Below, one piece after another: positions 1-9,000 of a stretch of 38,082 bases of DNA. The notes under the pieces are model-generated. The model was not told the DNA's origin. It worked only from the letters and a program-made list of their open reading frames with translations, and did not search any database. Source of the DNA: a virus. A program made the position numbers and the translations under genes. The stretch covers positions 1 through 38,082 of IMG/VR virus record IMGVR_UViG_3300020220_000148. One strand, written 5' to 3'. The number at the start of each line of letters is the position of its first letter. Position 1 is the first letter of the stretch.

Positions 1-539
1 CATATGAGGATGTAAAAGCCTCTGTGGTTGCGTTTCTAAATGAAAAGATGCATAAATTTAAGGGAGATAAAGGAAAAGCATTTTCTTATTTCACTGTAAT
101 TGCAAGAAACTTTTTATTCAATGAAAATAACGCAAACTATGCGAAGATGAAAGCTCAAGAAAATTTAGATGCTGTAGATATTGGTAGAAATGTTCCCAAT
201 GAAGTTGCAGAATATGAAGCAATAGAAGAAAAATCTGATTTTATGGATTACTTTGTGGATTATATAGATTTAAATCTAAATAAACTTTTTGTAAAAGAAA
301 GGGATAGGAGAATAGCGGATTCAGTAAACGAACTATTCCGTACCAGGAAAGATTTATATTCTTATAATAAAAAGGCACTTTATATACTTATTAGAGATAG
401 GACAGGAGTAAATACGCAGTATATTACAAGGGTTATAGGAAAAATGAAAATAATATTTGTGGAATTAAATTCTGAATATACCAAAAATGGTATTCTAAAA
501 TTAAACCACAATATAGAAAGGTATTATGAAGAAGGATGA
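1..539 (+). CDS. 55: RNA polymerase sigma factor for late transcription, gp55-like (5' partial)
   Basis: The frame is open to the left edge (it reads Y-E-D-V-K-A-S before the GTG at 24), so the true start lies outside the window. The segment KGKAFSYFTVIARNFL is typical of the T4 gp55 / sigma-70 region 2 core of T4-type phages, with a basic helical C-terminal part (residues after the GTG about 85-150: VKERDRRIADSVNELF, then a helix-turn-helix-like stretch ending TQYITRVIGKM). In T4, gp55 binds host RNA polymerase core and, with gp33 and the sliding clamp, recognises late promoters (TATAAATA). Here it probably reads the NATATTTAT boxes seen before many genes of this window. It overlaps the next gene by 14 nt. 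Family assignment is by motif recognition, without a search. Confidence 0.72.
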   Translation, partial: YEDVKASVVAFLNEKMHKFKGDKGKAFSYFTVIARNFLFNENNANYAKMKAQENLDAVDIGRNVPNEVAEYEAIEEKSDFMDYFVDYIDLNLNKLFVKERDRRIADSVNELFRTRKDLYSYNKKALYILIRDRTGVNTQYITRVIGKMKIIFVELNSEYTKNGILKLNHNIERYYEEG

Positions 540-885
540 TGATATATTTAAAGGGACGACATTTTCATCGTTATTAAAAGATGTATATGATAACTCCCGT
601 AAAAAAGATAGACAGATAAAATTACTGATTGCTCAATTAGAACCATTGGTTAAAAATCTAAATGATGCATCAGTAGTAGTTCCGTTGATTAAGGAATACT
701 TAGAGGTATCAGTAAAGAATGATGACCAATTAGTAAGGTTGGCTGCGATTGCACAAAAACTATTGGATAAGGGTGGTTCTGATGATGGGTTACTACTATC
801 AGAAGAAGAAAAGAAACAGTTGTTAGAAGCTAGTAGGGATGTAGATGAAAAATTAGAATCCCTAAAAAAAGATGAGGATGAATAA
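526..885 (+). CDS. Small acidic helical protein of unknown function
   Basis: The product has 119 residues and is predicted almost wholly helical. Heptad-like stretches occur (DRQIKLLIAQLEPLVKNL; EEEKKQLLEASRDVDEKL) and the tail is very acidic and lysine-rich. No signal peptide, membrane segment or cysteine pair is visible. The ATG lies inside the end of the late sigma gene (14-nt overlap) behind AAAGG, and the stop overlaps the following baseplate gene as TAATG, so the three are probably translationally coupled. Placement between a late sigma factor and a baseplate hub gene could mean a transcription accessory (a role like gp33) or a tail chaperone. The sequence does not decide between them, and I do not recognise the family. 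Confidence 0.7.
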   Translation: MKKDDDIFKGTTFSSLLKDVYDNSRKKDRQIKLLIAQLEPLVKNLNDASVVVPLIKEYLEVSVKNDDQLVRLAAIAQKLLDKGGSDDGLLLSEEEKKQLLEASRDVDEKLESLKKDEDE

Positions 886-1829
886 TGCTTGGCGAAGTAG
901 TTGAAGTATTTTTAAAGGATGGTAATCCAGATGATATTTATAAAATAAGCGTTTTAGTTAAACGTGATGATAGTACAACTTCATCTGAATTTGCTTATCC
1001 ACTAAACCCTTATATTAAATCAATACCCACTATAGGTGAACAGGTTTATTTAATTAGTGCTTTAAGTTCTAGATCTAACCCTTTTGCGGGTGGTTTTTCA
1101 TTTTACTATATATCACCCACCTTTTTACAAAGGTCGTTAAATAACAATCCCTTACCAAAAGTGATTAAAAATGGGGTAGTATTATTTGACATCAGCTCAT
1201 ACGAAGAACCAATATCAAACACATCCGGTGTTAATGATGATACAAAAGATTTTGGTAAAGGATTTTCAGAAGTAAATAATTTATCGCAATTACAACCTTA
1301 TATTGGTGATACCATATTTGAAGGTAGGTTTGGACAATCAATAAGATTTGGTTATACGCCAAAAAACAGTGAGGCTCAAAGATCACCATCATGGAATTCG
1401 TCTGTTTCTGGTGCACCAATTACAATTATAAGAAATACTCAAAACGATACTAATAAAAAGGGGTACGATAAATTTGTTGTTGAGAATATAAACAAAGATG
1501 ATTCATCTATATGGATGACTACAAAACAAAAGGTAGCAACTAAATTAGCGAGTAAATCTGTAGTAAAAAATACATCTGAATATAAAAACCCACAAGTTAT
1601 TATTAATTCTGATAGGTTAATATTTAATAGTAAATCTGATAATATTATACTATCATCTAAAAAGGATGTAGCTATATCTACATTGAAATATACAACTACA
1701 ATTAATTTAATTATATCTGCTATAGAAACATTAGCAAGGGGTGGATTTCCAACGGCAACAGGAGGAACAACCTTACCACACCCACAACTTGCTAATATAC
1801 TATTGAAGCTTAAAAAAGGTATTGGTTAA
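885..1829 (+). CDS. Baseplate hub / spike protein with N-terminal OB fold (gp5-like)
   Basis: The product has 314 residues. Residues 1-60 (GEVVEVFLKDGNPDDIYKI, then a strand-rich segment ending IPTIGEQVYLI) have the beta pattern of the OB-fold domain that opens T4 gp5 and related gpV/VgrG spike proteins and plugs the tail tube. A glycine/serine-rich middle follows, then repeated short strands (DRLIFNSKSDNIILSSKKDV, about 245-265) like the beginning of a spike beta-helix, and an end containing PHPQL. No lysozyme catalytic domain is seen, so unlike T4 gp5 it would not itself digest peptidoglycan. The position directly upstream of gp25 and gp6 genes supports a baseplate role. The start shares an A with the upstream stop (TAATG). 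Confidence 0.6.
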   Translation: MLGEVVEVFLKDGNPDDIYKISVLVKRDDSTTSSEFAYPLNPYIKSIPTIGEQVYLISALSSRSNPFAGGFSFYYISPTFLQRSLNNNPLPKVIKNGVVLFDISSYEEPISNTSGVNDDTKDFGKGFSEVNNLSQLQPYIGDTIFEGRFGQSIRFGYTPKNSEAQRSPSWNSSVSGAPITIIRNTQNDTNKKGYDKFVVENINKDDSSIWMTTKQKVATKLASKSVVKNTSEYKNPQVIINSDRLIFNSKSDNIILSSKKDVAISTLKYTTTINLIISAIETLARGGFPTATGGTTLPHPQLANILLKLKKGIG

Positions 1830-1843
1830 TTATTATAAAACAT

Positions 1844-1852
1844 TATATTTAT
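1844..1852 (+). promoter_or_regulatory. NATATTTAT box (putative late promoter), 4 nt before ATG
   Basis: TATATTTAT in the 27-nt gap before the ATG at 1857, separated from it by only TACT. A T4-type late promoter places the start site about 6 nt beyond the box, so this transcript would start at or next to the start codon. The promoter role is inferred from recurrence of the box in this window. Confidence 0.45.
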
Positions 1853-1856
1853 TACT

Positions 1857-2354
1857 ATGGATACAAAAAAACTAATTCAAGCTATTAAAATATTGGTTGA
1901 AAGCGAGGTTAAGAAAAGATTCGCTGAAGAAAAAAAGATTTTAAAACAATCTATTATAAAAGAATTGAAACAACAACCAATAAGACAAACCACCCCATTG
2001 GTGGAAAAAGACCCATTAGATGTAGACCATTTGTTTGAAACAAAAAAACCACAAACACAAAAAAAGTTATTTAATAACAACTCACCAATATCATCAATAT
2101 TGAATGAAACATTCCAAAGTGGTGAGTGGAGGGATATAGGTGGTGGAAGGTCATTTACATCTGATATGGCACAATCATTTGGTTCTATGAAAAAAATGGG
2201 TTCTATGGAAGAATCGGTTGTGCAAGATTCGGAAGGTAGAGCGGTATCAATGAATACATTAGCCCAAACTGAAGCAGGTGCTGCAGTAGTGGATGCACTT
2301 ACAAAAGATTATTCAGCTTTAATGCAGGCAATGAATAATAAAAAGAAAAGGTAA
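1857..2354 (+). CDS. Unknown virion-associated candidate with charged helical N-terminus
   Basis: The 165-residue product opens with an amphipathic, very charged helix (KKLIQAIKILVESEVKKRFA) that resembles the N-termini of other short proteins of this phage, followed by a proline/glutamine-rich linker. The second half contains SILNETFQSGEWRDIGGGRS and a helical, methionine-rich C-terminus. It has one LVES site matching the T4 prohead protease pattern (L/I)-x-E-(G/A/S). It lies between the OB-fold spike protein and gp25, which suggests a baseplate protein or chaperone. The start is the ATG 4 nt after a NATATTTAT box, with no Shine-Dalgarno sequence. I do not recognise the family. Confidence 0.65.
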   Translation: MDTKKLIQAIKILVESEVKKRFAEEKKILKQSIIKELKQQPIRQTTPLVEKDPLDVDHLFETKKPQTQKKLFNNNSPISSILNETFQSGEWRDIGGGRSFTSDMAQSFGSMKKMGSMEESVVQDSEGRAVSMNTLAQTEAGAAVVDALTKDYSALMQAMNNKKKR

Positions 2355-2357
2355 TGA

Positions 2358-2792
2358 GTGGCACGACGATTACAATATAGAATTAATCCAATTGATTTAA
2401 AACCAAATAAAGCTGTTGGTGTGATGTTACCATTGGGTGGTAACCCAATGTTCAAATTAAGTTACACAACTGAACAACAAGCCATATCCAATTTAAAAAA
2501 TCTACTCTTAACCACAAAAGGTGAAAGGCCATTCCAACCACTTTTTGGTGTGGATATTTATTCATTATTGTTTGAAAATATCCAATCTGATTTAGATTCA
2601 TCATTAGAGGACTCTTTGACAAACGATATTAATTTTTGGCTTCCATATATTTTATTGGATAGTGCTGATGTTAATAGTGAGCCCGATTCTAATAAAGTTA
2701 GTATAAAAATAAAATTTAGAGTTACATCACAGGGTGCCAATCAAACCATAGTTTTAGAAGTTGATAATCAGGGTGGATTATCCATAGCTTAG
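2358..2792 (+). CDS. 25: Baseplate wedge subunit gp25
   Basis: The 144-residue product matches the T4 gp25 / GPW-gp25 family in length (T4 gp25 is 132 residues) and in its hallmark: AISNLKNLLLTTKGERPFQP, followed by FGVDIYSLLFE. This family forms the wedge core with gp6 and gp53 and helps initiate sheath assembly. In T4 it was once thought to be a lysozyme, but its established role is structural. GTG at 2358 is chosen because it is the only start that retains the conserved N-terminal strand, and the ATG at 2354 is out of frame and soon hits a stop. It lies 3 nt after the previous stop and 9 nt before the gp6 gene, an order also seen in other contractile systems. Confidence 0.88.
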   Translation: MARRLQYRINPIDLKPNKAVGVMLPLGGNPMFKLSYTTEQQAISNLKNLLLTTKGERPFQPLFGVDIYSLLFENIQSDLDSSLEDSLTNDINFWLPYILLDSADVNSEPDSNKVSIKIKFRVTSQGANQTIVLEVDNQGGLSIA

Positions 2793-2801
2793 GAGTAATA
2801 A

Positions 2802-4733
2802 ATGTTAAATGATTCACAAAAAGAAGTTAGTTTAATTGGTAGGGATTTTTCCGCGTTTAGAAAAAATTTAGTAGATTTTGCTAAACAGTATTATCCAAAC
2901 ACTTATAATGATTTTAACGAATCATCTCCTGGAATGATGTTTATGGAAATGGCATCGTATGTTGGTGATGTTCTATCATATTATACGGATGTTCAATTAA
3001 GAGAATCAATTATTACTCAAGTAAAAGAAAATGGAAACTTATTTCAGTTAGCCCAATCGATGGGATATAAACCAAAATTTTATTCACCCGCTACAACAAA
3101 TTTAATTGTTTATCAGTTAGTTCCTGCCATTGGGAATGGTAATAATGTTAGACCTGATTTAGATTATGCCTTAAAAATTAAAGAGGGGATGCAGGTATCA
3201 TCAACTCAAAATCCAAATGTGGTGTTTTCTACAACTAGAAAAATTGATTTTGCATATTCATCATCTTTTGACCCAACTGAAATATCGGTTTATCAAATAA
3301 ACGAAATTACCGATGAGCCTGTTTTTTATTTATTTAAAAAAAGTGTTCCTGTAGTTAGTGGTGAAGATAAAATAGCCACATTTACATTTGGTTCGCCAAA
3401 ACCATATGATAAAATTAAAATTATTGATGATGGTATTATTGATGTTATTAAAATTGTTGATGATGATGGTGATATTTGGACAAAAGTAGATTATTTAGCT
3501 CAAGAAACTGTATTTGAGCAAGTTCCAAATACAACCGATTATACACTTAGTTTAAATCAATATGGGTCGGAAACTCCATATTTATTAAAGCTTAAAAAAG
3601 TACCTAAAAGATATATAACTAGAGTGGAAGAAAATGGTTCTATAGTAGTACAATTTGGGCCGGGAGTATCATCAAATGCAGATGAAGAGTTATTACCAAA
3701 TCCCGGAAATGTTGGTTCTAATTTATATAAAGCAACTGGAAACATAACGCAAAATTTAGACCCATCAAATTTTTTATATACAAAAACATATGGTGCTGCA
3801 CCATCAAATACAACCTTAACTGTAACCGCTAGAGTTGGGCAGGGTGTAATTGATAATGTTGTATCCAAAGATTTAACCACAATTGTAAACATTGAAATTG
3901 AAAATGAAATTACACCAGCAAACACACAACAATTTAATACAATCAGAAATTCGGTTGCGGTTACAAACGAAGAACCCGCATCTGGTGGTAAATCAAATGA
4001 TGATATGGATGAAATTAGAAATAATGCGATGGCATTTTTCGCTGCACAAAGTAGAGCCGTTACTGCTGAAGATTATGTTGTAAGAGCATATGCTATGCCA
4101 CCACAATTTGGTGCAGTAGCAAAAGCATATGTAGCTCCTGATTATCAAATAAGAGCTATTAGCCCGGCCGGAAGCGGTGGTTCATCGGTTGGTTCTCTTC
4201 AAGTTCCAAATCCACTTGCATTAAATTTATATGTTCTTGGTTATGATGGACAGGGTAATATAGCAAATGTGAACCCAGCCACCAAACAAAACCTTAAAAA
4301 TTATATTTCATATCATAGGATGTTGACCGATGCGGTAAATATTAAAAATGCGTATATTATAAACATTGGTATTGATTTTGAAATTATTGTTTTACCAAAC
4401 TATAATTCAAACGAAGTTTTATTAGATTGTATTAATGAATTAAAATTATATTTTAGTAAAGAAAATAGTCAAATAAACGGTCCTATACTATTATCAGATT
4501 TGTATGTTTTATTAGATAGAGTTGATGGAGTTCAAACTGTTATTAGACCAAGCGTAGGTAATTTGGGTGGATTACAAATAGTTAATAAATTTGATGGTAT
4601 ATATTCACCACATGTATATGATATTAATAGAGCAACACGAAATGGTGTTATATATCCAGCAAAAGACCCATCTATTTTTGAGGTTAAATTTCCTGATGTA
4701 GATATTAGAGGTAGAGTTGTTCCGTTATTTTAG
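2802..4733 (+). CDS. 6: Baseplate wedge subunit gp6 (baseplate J-like)
   Basis: The 643-residue product is close to T4 gp6 (660 residues). The N-terminus (FAKQYYPNTYNDFNESSPGM, then GDVLSYYTDVQLRESII and LAQSMGYKPKFYSPATTNL) is the typical gp6 wedge domain. The baseplate-J-like middle contains ITRVEENGSIVVQFGPG and DEIRNNAMAFFAAQSRAVTA (about 405-425). In T4, gp6 dimers form the continuous inner ring of the baseplate and change conformation during sheath contraction. A clear AGGAG lies 7 nt upstream of the ATG. The gene belongs to one run with the gp25 gene and the next tail gene. Confidence 0.9.
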   Translation: MLNDSQKEVSLIGRDFSAFRKNLVDFAKQYYPNTYNDFNESSPGMMFMEMASYVGDVLSYYTDVQLRESIITQVKENGNLFQLAQSMGYKPKFYSPATTNLIVYQLVPAIGNGNNVRPDLDYALKIKEGMQVSSTQNPNVVFSTTRKIDFAYSSSFDPTEISVYQINEITDEPVFYLFKKSVPVVSGEDKIATFTFGSPKPYDKIKIIDDGIIDVIKIVDDDGDIWTKVDYLAQETVFEQVPNTTDYTLSLNQYGSETPYLLKLKKVPKRYITRVEENGSIVVQFGPGVSSNADEELLPNPGNVGSNLYKATGNITQNLDPSNFLYTKTYGAAPSNTTLTVTARVGQGVIDNVVSKDLTTIVNIEIENEITPANTQQFNTIRNSVAVTNEEPASGGKSNDDMDEIRNNAMAFFAAQSRAVTAEDYVVRAYAMPPQFGAVAKAYVAPDYQIRAISPAGSGGSSVGSLQVPNPLALNLYVLGYDGQGNIANVNPATKQNLKNYISYHRMLTDAVNIKNAYIINIGIDFEIIVLPNYNSNEVLLDCINELKLYFSKENSQINGPILLSDLYVLLDRVDGVQTVIRPSVGNLGGLQIVNKFDGIYSPHVYDINRATRNGVIYPAKDPSIFEVKFPDVDIRGRVVPLF

Positions 4734-4742
4734 GAGAAATAA

Positions 4743-5837
4743 ATGATTTATAGAATATATCCTCAAAAAGATACCACTATATATGAATATTCAGCAAGAA
4801 AATTACAAAATGTTGGAAAAGATGAAGTATTAGAGGTAGGTAAGTTCTTTGATACCGATGATACTACTCTAATAGGTAATAGTAGAATATTAATTCAATT
4901 TGATTTATCCGAAATTTCACAATTGGTTACGGCCGAAACAATATCGGGAAGTATAAAGTATTATTTAAATCTTATTTCATCGGATGAAAGAGAAATTCCA
5001 TCCGATTATAATCTTTATATCTACCCCATATCTCAAAGTTGGGTAGAAGGTTTGGGTTCATTGCCCGATACACCTCATAATGAGAATGATTCAAATTGGG
5101 TTTATAGAAGTACGAATATAAGTTGGAGTGTAGCATCACCAATAAATTCGGGCTCATACTGGGCGGTTAATGAAGGTGGTGGAACTTGGTTTACATCATC
5201 CATTAATGGTATTTCATATTCGCAATCTTTTAGTAGAAATGTTTCGGACATAAACATTGAAGTAACTCAATATGTAAATGATATTCTTAGTGGTAATAGA
5301 GTAAACAATGGGTTTATCATTAAAAGGTCTAATACCGATGAAATCGGTTCAGCTAAGTTTGGCATCTCAAAATATTTTTCAACAGAAACTCATACAATTT
5401 ATGTACCAACATTGGAAGTTAGGTGGGATGATTCCCAATTTCAGACAGGCTCTTTATCATCACTAACCGCAGAAAATATTGTTATATACACCAAAAATCT
5501 TAAATCTGAATATAAGCAAGATTCAAAAGATAGAATTAGAGTTTATGGTAGAGAAAGATACCCACAAAGAACATTTAGTAACAGTGGGGCACTATCAACT
5601 ATAAAATACTTACCCACATCATCATATTGGTCAATTAGGGATGTTGAAACTAATTTAGAAATTATACCATTTAATACTACTTATACAAAGATAGAATGTG
5701 ATTCAAACGGAAACTATTTTGATATGTGGTTTAATACATTACAGCCTGAAAGATATTATAGATTTGTGTTCAGAGTTGATTCTGATGGGCTTGAAAAATA
5801 TTATGATAATGGGTATTACTTTAAATTAATTAGATAA
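4743..5837 (+). CDS. Tail protein with DNRLRE / CBM96-like beta-sandwich domain
   Basis: The product has 364 residues. The N-terminal half reads as the DNRLRE-like fold often found in secreted adhesins: KDTTIYEYSAR, then LIGNSRILIQFDLSEI (the usual 'R-x-hydrophobic-FDL'), a stretch with SQSWVEG, and DINIEVTQYVNDILSG followed by NGFIIKRS. Residues about 240-364 are a second beta-rich domain (RDVETNLEIIPFN, then ERYYRFVFRVDSDGLEKYY). Such sandwiches bind polysaccharide in other systems, so a role in baseplate-proximal receptor contact is plausible. It could also be a purely structural baseplate protein (the gp10/gp11/gp12 niche). It has a strong AGGAGAAATAA leader and shares an A with the next gene (TAATG). 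Confidence 0.6.
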   Translation: MIYRIYPQKDTTIYEYSARKLQNVGKDEVLEVGKFFDTDDTTLIGNSRILIQFDLSEISQLVTAETISGSIKYYLNLISSDEREIPSDYNLYIYPISQSWVEGLGSLPDTPHNENDSNWVYRSTNISWSVASPINSGSYWAVNEGGGTWFTSSINGISYSQSFSRNVSDINIEVTQYVNDILSGNRVNNGFIIKRSNTDEIGSAKFGISKYFSTETHTIYVPTLEVRWDDSQFQTGSLSSLTAENIVIYTKNLKSEYKQDSKDRIRVYGRERYPQRTFSNSGALSTIKYLPTSSYWSIRDVETNLEIIPFNTTYTKIECDSNGNYFDMWFNTLQPERYYRFVFRVDSDGLEKYYDNGYYFKLIR

Positions 5838-6055
5838 TGGAAAGAGATATAAAACGAAATAAAAAAGGAAGCATATTATCCTATGAGATTACCGATTCAA
5901 CCAGTAGTTATGGTGTAATTACGTTGGATAACAATGTAAAATTATTTACATCGCAATCGTTTTATTCAAATCAAACTACAAAAATAACTGAATTGGAAAT
6001 TGATGATCAAGAAATTATCGGTTATAGTTTTGATGTAATTCCCTATATAAATTAA
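5837..6055 (+). CDS. Small beta-rich tail-cluster protein
   Basis: The product has 72 residues with no cysteines, beginning with a basic stretch (MERDIKRNKKGSI) followed by alternating strands (YGVITLDNNVKLF, TTKITELEIDDQEIIGYSFD). The pattern fits a small beta-barrel or OB/SH3-like fold. It is wedged without spacing between two tail genes (TAATG upstream, 1 nt downstream), so it is very likely co-translated and a baseplate component or assembly factor. I do not recognise the family, and coding is supported mainly by its packing. Confidence 0.6.
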   Translation: MERDIKRNKKGSILSYEITDSTSSYGVITLDNNVKLFTSQSFYSNQTTKITELEIDDQEIIGYSFDVIPYIN

Positions 6056-6056
6056 T

Positions 6057-9000
6057 ATGTCATTAGATAGATTTATAAATTTCGATGATATTATTTCAAG
6101 TACATCTCCATTGTATGGGGAGACTTTTGAAAATTTAGGTAATTACCGATTTATATCATCATCTTTCACAGGTGTTGATTTCTTTGTTGACACACCTTCC
6201 AATATTGGAGGTATCGCGGGCCCTAGGCAAAGTTTTTTGGAATTACACATATATGATTCTGATAATAATTTATTAAAATCATCATATTTTAGAAACTTCC
6301 TAACAATATCCGGAAGTCAGATTAGTAGTGCTACAAATCCAATATTTGGATTTTCTCCTGAAAAAGATATAAGAGAACTTGGATATGATAGTGGAATATA
6401 CACAATGGTGTATAACCCATTATACAATTTTGCGGGAAATCCAAATGAACCGGATTTAAAAATATCAGAAATATCTTCAGATAGAACTGAAATACGAATT
6501 AAAAATCCAAGCAATTTTAATTTAAAATTAATTAAAGATATTCAAGAATTTAAATACACTGTTCAACCTTTAAATAATTTTACAAATGGAAGTAGTAAAC
6601 CCGAATTTTTATTAAATTTTGGTAATAATATTATTTCCGATATATCTTACATAAATTTTGTTGGGGAAGGAATTACACCAATTCCATTCCCAACAGGCAG
6701 TTTTAATGGTCAACATACACTATTTAAACCACCTAATTATCCACTATCACCCAGAGGTATTTTATTTAAAGAGATAGTAAGTGGTAGTGTAAATCAACAA
6801 TACCCGAGTGGATCAGCAACCAGAAGATTTACTTTTTTTAAATTAGAATTAAATCAAAATAATGAACCTGAATGGGTTCAGGAAAAAGCAACGGAAGGTA
6901 CTTATGCAGGCGCTCCATATTACCTTTTTAATAATGATATTATTGGAACTGAATTAAACGGTAGAAACGATAATATTCTTGTACTTTCGGGAAGTAATAG
7001 GGGCCCGAACGGCCCCGTATTTACCAACCCTCCTGCATTTATTCAACCTGAAGACGCCAGTAATCTTACAGACAACCTCGAAATAACTGTTCCACAAAGA
7101 CTATTACCAGGTGCGGCATTCGATTATTATCAAAATTTTGAAATTTCTCATGAATCACGACCAAATTTTATAGTTAAGCAGTATAAAAATAGAACAAAAT
7201 TAAGTAAGGATGATGACGATAATCCCACTATTGTATTTTATGTAAGTGGTTCTATATATGTTTCTGGAAGCCTAAACCCCAATATCAGTCGTCTTTTAAC
7301 TACTGTAAGATATTCACAAATTTTACCAAGACCAGCTGATGGTCCAAATGGTGTGTATGAAGCACTTGGTGTTACTAATACATCAAATCCAGAAGATGTA
7401 CGCAACTCAGAACTTTTTGCAGATTCAAGTGGACAATTAGTAAACTTTGCAAATGTTAGATTAAAAAATCAAAAAGGTGGTTCTTTATTAAGTGGGGTTA
7501 TAACTCCTCAAGGCCGTCAAGGAATTTCGGATTTATACATTAAATTAACATTACCATTAGATGATAGTATAGATGTTGGGCAAAGTTTATCAATTGATGG
7601 TAGATTACAAAAATCATATATAGAAAAAATAGTTGCATATGATCAATTAAATCAAATTAAAAGGGTTCAATTTTTACAACCAAATTTTAACATTGATTTA
7701 GATAAATATGGTAAATCGGATGGTACTGATTTTAAATCATGGAATGATTTATTGGATGCAAATTTATCCACATCACAACAAATTATAGATAGTTATTTTA
7801 GTGGTTCTTTTGGTAATATCGAATTAAACATAGATTATTCCGATTTTAAAAATTTTGTTCATTATTCATCTGCAACCGAAAGAGTTGATAATTTCTTTAG
7901 TAAATTACAAACAATAGAGGGATATAATAGTAGAATAGTAACCCTACAACAAATTTCAGGATCACATGCATTAACGAACATATCACAAGCAATTACACGA
8001 AGAGATACTTTAATTGGTGGGTTTGATGGGTTTGAAAAATGGATGTATAACAAAGCAACAGGTTCACTATACACACATTATTCAACAACCGATAATCCAG
8101 CCACACCATATCCAAAAATATCAACATATCCAATAGTATTTTATCCAACCACAAGTTCTCAAGCAGAGAGTTGGTATGCGGGTGCTTATAGTTCTGCTTC
8201 ACTTTACGATTCACAAAATGATTCTGCCCTAATCAATATGATACCATTTGCGTTAAGGGAAGACCCGCTCAACGAAGATTATGTATTATTCATTAATATG
8301 ATAGGACACCACTTTGATATTTTGTGGACTTATGTAAAATCATTAGAAGATATAAATAAAAGAGAAGAACATCCTGAAGATGGTATGTCAGATGATTTGT
8401 TATATGATGTAGCAAAATCAATGGGGTGGTATTTATCCAATGGTTGGGGTAATGCAAATCTTTGGGAATATACTTTAGGAACTAATTCATCAGGAAGCCG
8501 ATCACAAACAATTGGTGGGTTGGAAACAAAATCAAAGGAAAAAATTAGGTCAGAAGTTTGGCGTAGAGTATTAAACAATTTACCATATATTTACAAATCA
8601 AAAGGAACGCCTCGTTCAATAAAAGCCCTTTTATCTTGCTATGGTATTCCATCGTTATTTTTAAAAATAAGAGAATATGGTGGGCCCACAATTGTTGAAT
8701 CCCCAAACAAATATGAAGCTGAAAGATTTATTTACAAAGTAGAAACATCCGATTCTAAACCAATAAGAAACCCTTTTGGTAGTATAGGTATAGATGGTAG
8801 TATTAGTATACCAAACACTATTGAAGTAATTGGTAAAATGCCACTAAATGATTTTACAATTGGTAGATTAACGGGGGGTGGAACTGATTTAGACTTTGAA
8901 TGGAATTATTCAGATGGGCGAGCCAGAATATTGGCTAAAACGGGTTCTAGTTTAGTTATGAGTTCATCGTATATGAACTATAAAACACGAAAAGATGGTG

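Noticed and set aside
3557-4127. Long reverse-strand open frames, for example 3557-3925 and the one at 33663-34127
   Set aside because: They lie wholly opposite to confident genes (gp6; gp21 and its neighbour), have no leader and read as low-complexity shadow sequence.
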